From VGKP01 sp964578345 (GTDB lineage Archaea > Nanobdellota > Nanobdellia > Pacearchaeales > GW2011-AR1), in NCBI GenBank assembly GCA_964578345.1, contig CAZOCP010000027.1, positions 1-8,174 of the forward strand: 8,174 bases of DNA. The letters are read 5' to 3'. Numbering within the stretch: the stretch's first letter is position 1; every line of letters starts with the position of its first letter. Below, piece by piece: positions 6,364 to 8,174 of this stretch. Made by a program: the position numbers and the translations under genes. The notes under the pieces were generated by a model. The model was given only the letters and a program-made list of their open reading frames with translations, did no database searches and was not told the DNA's origin.

Positions 6364-6461
6364 AATCCTTGCGCATACCTCGGCTTAAACCTCGAGGACT
6401 CTTGTCCTCGATGACAATCAAGAATTTCCAATTCTTGATGAGACGAGGTTTGTTTAGGATT
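6364..6461. repeat. Hairpin unit 3, with two hairpins inside its loop
   Basis: The outer AATCCT (6364-6369) pairs with 6456-6461, and ACCTCG (6377-6382) pairs with CGAGGT (6444-6449), followed by TTGTTT. Bases 6377-6389 repeat the 13 bases at 6256-6268 of unit 1. The returning arm is then displaced by two extra hairpins: TCGAGGAC (6392-6399) with 6404-6411, and ATCAAGAATT (6417-6426) with 6430-6439. This looks like a unit 1 copy enlarged by insertion. Confidence 0.7.
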
Positions 6462-6463
6462 CA

Positions 6464-6530
6464 TCAAAGTTCAATGAACTTTGAATGCCATCAAGAATCA
6501 ACTTGAGGAGATTCTTGAGGTTTGGATGCA
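6464..6530. repeat. Hairpin unit 4 (two stems)
   Basis: TCAAAGTTCA (6464-6473) pairs with 6475-6484. The innermost pairs must open to make a loop. TCAAGAATC (6491-6499) pairs with 6510-6518. An alternative fold pairs TGC and ATC (6486-6492, C6489 bulged) with GAT and GCA (6525-6530), leaving GAGGTTTG as an 8-base 3' strand, the same design as units 1 and 2. Confidence 0.65.
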
Positions 6531-6590
6531 GGAAAATCACAGGGATTTTTCTGAACAGAGAATTTCAGATAGAAATTCTCTTGTGCTCAG
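6529..6590. repeat. Hairpin unit 5 (two stems)
   Basis: CAGGAAAATC (6529-6538) pairs with GATTTTTCTG (6544-6553), with one G-T wobble. AGAGAATTTC (6557-6566) pairs with 6572-6581 around the loop AGATA. CTGA (6551-6554) can pair with TCAG (6587-6590), giving again an outer stem with the unpaired strand on the 3' side, though this competes with unit 6. Confidence 0.65.
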
Positions 6591-6633
6591 GAATGCAGCG
6601 CCCTAAAGGGCGCGGTTTGTACCGCATTCCTGA
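6587..6633. repeat. Hairpin unit 6
   Basis: The outer TCAGGAATGC (6587-6596) pairs perfectly with 6624-6633. The inner GCGCCC (6598-6603), loop TAAA, pairs with GGGCGC (6608-6613). The 3' strand is GGTTTGTACC. It ends in TGACATCA (6631-6638), the same 8 bases that end unit 2 (6353-6360). Confidence 0.8.
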
Positions 6634-6701
6634 CATCATGACAAAATTTATGGTATGATTATGTTATCTGTAATTCCAGAGGTCGCCTCAATTGATACAA
6701 T

Positions 6702-8021
6702 CTACCAATTGCGAGGGTCATATTCTGGATATTGCCAATAGAATCTTTCTGCTGCTTTTGAAACTGTCTCACGTTCTGTGTATGTCAATGCTTTTTGAGA
6801 AAAAGAGGAAGGATATGATCCTTGTTGATATTCAATTTTTAATTGTGCTTGATCTTCAGACTCATCAAGTTTAAATATTCCGTAATAAGTAGTATCGGGT
6901 GTACTTATAATGAGCCTGCCTTCCTTGTAATCTGTATTCCAATCTCCTGAAAGTATCGGCTGCCCGCTGCCATCTTCTACTCCAGTGACCCGCTGCTTGT
7001 TGTAGTATTTTGTATTGTTAATAGAAAATACTAAGATATCAGGAGCATTATCAAATTCCCAAGGCTTGTTTTTTAAAAACCATTCGCCAATAAGAGTTCC
7101 GTTATACTCTCTGTGAAATAAAATTGGATTTGTTAGATACGGTTCCCATGGTGTAGCTACAACTCCAGACACAGCTTCACCTTTTAATAAATGAGCATCA
7201 ATTATTTCTTTTTGCCATCTCTCTTCAAGCCTTTGTTTTTCATCGTCCTGAAGATAATCAAACGGCGAGACTAATGTAGCTTCCTTGACAAAGATATACC
7301 AATACACCACTCCGTCACGCCTATGCTGGTCTGCGAGATTAAATTCACCAAATTGATAGTCCACCGTCTCATATCCACTTGAATCTTCCAGTATCCCATA
7401 TCCAATTGGGTCGTTAGCTTTTACTCTCTGGCCTTCTTTTACAAGGACCCTATTTCTATCTAAACCCATGTGCTCGCCCCACAATCCATCACCATAGTAA
7501 ATAACAACATTCATTTGGCCCTTGTCATAACCTGCATCACCTGAATCTGGCCTAGCCCATACAACATAACCGCCAGCCCAGCTTCTAATTACAACCTCTT
7601 TTTTGACTGGTATCCATTCATGATCAAGGCCTTCGCTATGACCACCAGGATGAGCACCATAAGCGCCTATTTCTTTGAGCAGAATTGCATCCAGTGGCGC
7701 ATACAAGACTAGCCGCACTTTTGAAGCTCCTTCAGGAAGAGGCTGTATTATAACGTCTTTAACCCATTCTTGAGGTTTTGCAGCTTCCGGAACCACACAT
7801 AATTCATGTGCTGGATTTTTCTTGCAGAAATCAAAGCACAATCCCACCTTGTTCTTGCAAAAAACAAAACATTCGTGTAGTGAAGAGCACAAATTTCCCA
7901 TGCCTTTGGTTTGCGTTATATCTTTTTCTAGAGATACAATTTCTTGCTGAACATAACCGCCAATAAGAATGATTCCAATTAGTATAAGCCCAAATATCAA
8001 GTAGAATCTTTTCCTATTCAT
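6702..8021 (-). CDS. Membrane-anchored Cys-rich protein with degraded M23/LytM-like domain
   Basis: This 439-residue protein has a short basic start (MNRKR), one strong hydrophobic segment (residues about 6-23) and then an apparently extracytoplasmic chain. Residues 45-75 hold six cysteines in the order Cys45, 51, 55, 62, 66, 75 (ECFVFCKNKVGLCFDFCKKN), suggesting disulfides or metal binding. Residues about 105-225 resemble the LytM/M23 metallopeptidase fold: HSEGLDHEWIPVKKEVV, then AGGYVV, then EHMGLDRNRVLVKEGQRV and NDPIGYG. The first ligand motif has one extra residue (His128-x4-Asp133) and the usual final HxH is replaced by a stretch with VDYQFGEFN, so catalysis may be lost. The C-terminal 200 residues are unassigned. 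A role in cell-surface carbohydrate or protein binding is inferred. A TATA box 27 bases upstream supports the start. Confidence 0.75.
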   Translation of the reverse strand: MNRKRFYLIFGLILIGIILIGGYVQQEIVSLEKDITQTKGMGNLCSSLHECFVFCKNKVGLCFDFCKKNPAHELCVVPEAAKPQEWVKDVIIQPLPEGASKVRLVLYAPLDAILLKEIGAYGAHPGGHSEGLDHEWIPVKKEVVIRSWAGGYVVWARPDSGDAGYDKGQMNVVIYYGDGLWGEHMGLDRNRVLVKEGQRVKANDPIGYGILEDSSGYETVDYQFGEFNLADQHRRDGVVYWYIFVKEATLVSPFDYLQDDEKQRLEERWQKEIIDAHLLKGEAVSGVVATPWEPYLTNPILFHREYNGTLIGEWFLKNKPWEFDNAPDILVFSINNTKYYNKQRVTGVEDGSGQPILSGDWNTDYKEGRLIISTPDTTYYGIFKLDESEDQAQLKIEYQQGSYPSSFSQKALTYTERETVSKAAERFYWQYPEYDPRNW

Positions 8022-8043
8022 TAGACTATTTACTTCATATTAC

Positions 8044-8053
8044 TATATTAAAT
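8044..8053 (-). promoter_or_regulatory. TATA box for the M23-like gene
   Basis: On the minus strand ATTTAATATA, preceded by the purine-containing CCGAAAA, is centred about 27 bases before the ATG at 8021. This again fits a leaderless transcript. Confidence 0.5.
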
Positions 8054-8129
8054 TTTCGGCTATTGATATTTTTTAGTTACTCTAAAAAACTTCTTTTAAT
8101 GTCATAAGCTCAACGCAATCGAGAAAAGT

Positions 8130-8174
8130 CTTTTATTTAAACATGGCCGGCTCAAGCTCGCTGAAAGCGACAGA
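8130..8174 (+). other. Possible start of a rightward gene cut by the window edge
   Basis: A TATA-like CTTTTATTTAAAC (8130-8142) is followed by an abrupt GC-rich stretch with an ATG at 8143 and an open frame reading MAGSSSLKAT to the edge. The box is too close to this ATG for a leaderless start; it would place transcription near 8165. CGCT-GAA-AGCG (8159-8169) forms a small hairpin. The stretch could be the start of a protein gene or of a GC-rich RNA gene. Bases 8054-8129 hold nothing else I can support. Confidence 0.25.

Larger units (their letters stand above)
6241..6633. repeat. Array of nested hairpins, ~390 bases
   Basis: Almost the whole gap between the recombinase remnant and the M23-like gene is made of inverted repeats. 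About 266 of 393 bases fall into stems, counted by hand. Units recur with one design: an outer stem, an inner hairpin on the 5' side, an unpaired strand of about 5-10 bases on the 3' side only, then the outer stem. The inner hairpins at 6256-6277, 6315-6338 and 6598-6613 all close with TAAA. GGTTTG follows the inner hairpin at 6275, 6447, 6519 and 6614. RATGC recurs in or beside the 5' arms (6248, 6301, 6484, 6525, 6592). The stretch has no credible coding frame. It may be a structured RNA, single-strand transposon ends or folded recombination sites. Confidence 0.85.

Noticed and set aside
6230..6506. Open frames on both strands inside the hairpin array (about 63 and 85 codons)
   Set aside because: Both are read through inverted repeats, show low-complexity translations mirrored between strands, and lack a promoter at the usual spacing.
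6241..6633. CRISPR array
   Set aside because: There are no equal-length direct repeats with unique spacers; the recurring parts are palindromes of different sequence and the spacing is irregular. No cas gene is in the window.
6241..6633. Integron attC sites
   Set aside because: The units lack the RYYYAAC and GTTRRRY ends, and no cassette genes lie between them.
8143..8174. 5' end of a tRNA gene
   Set aside because: GGCCGGC could be an acceptor arm, but the following bases do not give a D arm with the expected positions, and the rest is outside the window.

Overview
The window looks like a piece of an AT-rich archaeal chromosome, most likely from a small-genome DPANN lineage such as Woesearchaeota or Pacearchaeota (the lineage is inference). 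The archaeal signs are a full ribosomal protein L15e, a tryptophanyl-tRNA synthetase of the archaeal/eukaryotic type, a toprim DNA topoisomerase I with C-terminal zinc ribbons, and TATA boxes centred about 24-27 bases before most start codons with almost no Shine-Dalgarno sequences. The last point implies mostly leaderless mRNAs.

Left part (1-3708): a possible C-terminal end of an upstream gene; an unrecognised 269-residue protein whose promoter lies inside a 13-bp perfect inverted repeat; a stand-alone tRNA-binding OB-fold protein on the minus strand whose stop codon abuts that of the 269-residue gene; a 179-base divergent intergenic region with two strong hairpins; trpS; then rpl15e followed at 8 bases by an unrecognised 101-residue protein. 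This is largely a translation neighbourhood. A T-rich convergent gap closes it.

Right part (3709-8174): all genes are on the minus strand. A membrane-anchored protein with a Cys-rich module and a degraded M23/LytM-like domain (8021-6702) is followed by a roughly 390-base array of nested hairpins (6241-6633). Then come a 63-residue remnant of a tyrosine recombinase N-terminal domain with its own promoter, and topA, which starts 2 bases after the remnant's stop.

The most unusual item is the hairpin array. About two thirds of its bases fall into perfect or nearly perfect stems. Several units share one design: an outer stem, an inner hairpin often closed by TAAA, a GGTTTG-type strand on the 3' side only, then the outer stem again. 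Between two units the inner stem sequence changes with compensation, so structure rather than sequence is kept. It matches no element I can name with confidence. Candidates are a structured RNA, single-strand transposon ends of the IS200/IS605 or REP kind, or folded recombination sites related to the neighbouring recombinase remnant. No CRISPR, rRNA or tRNA gene was found.
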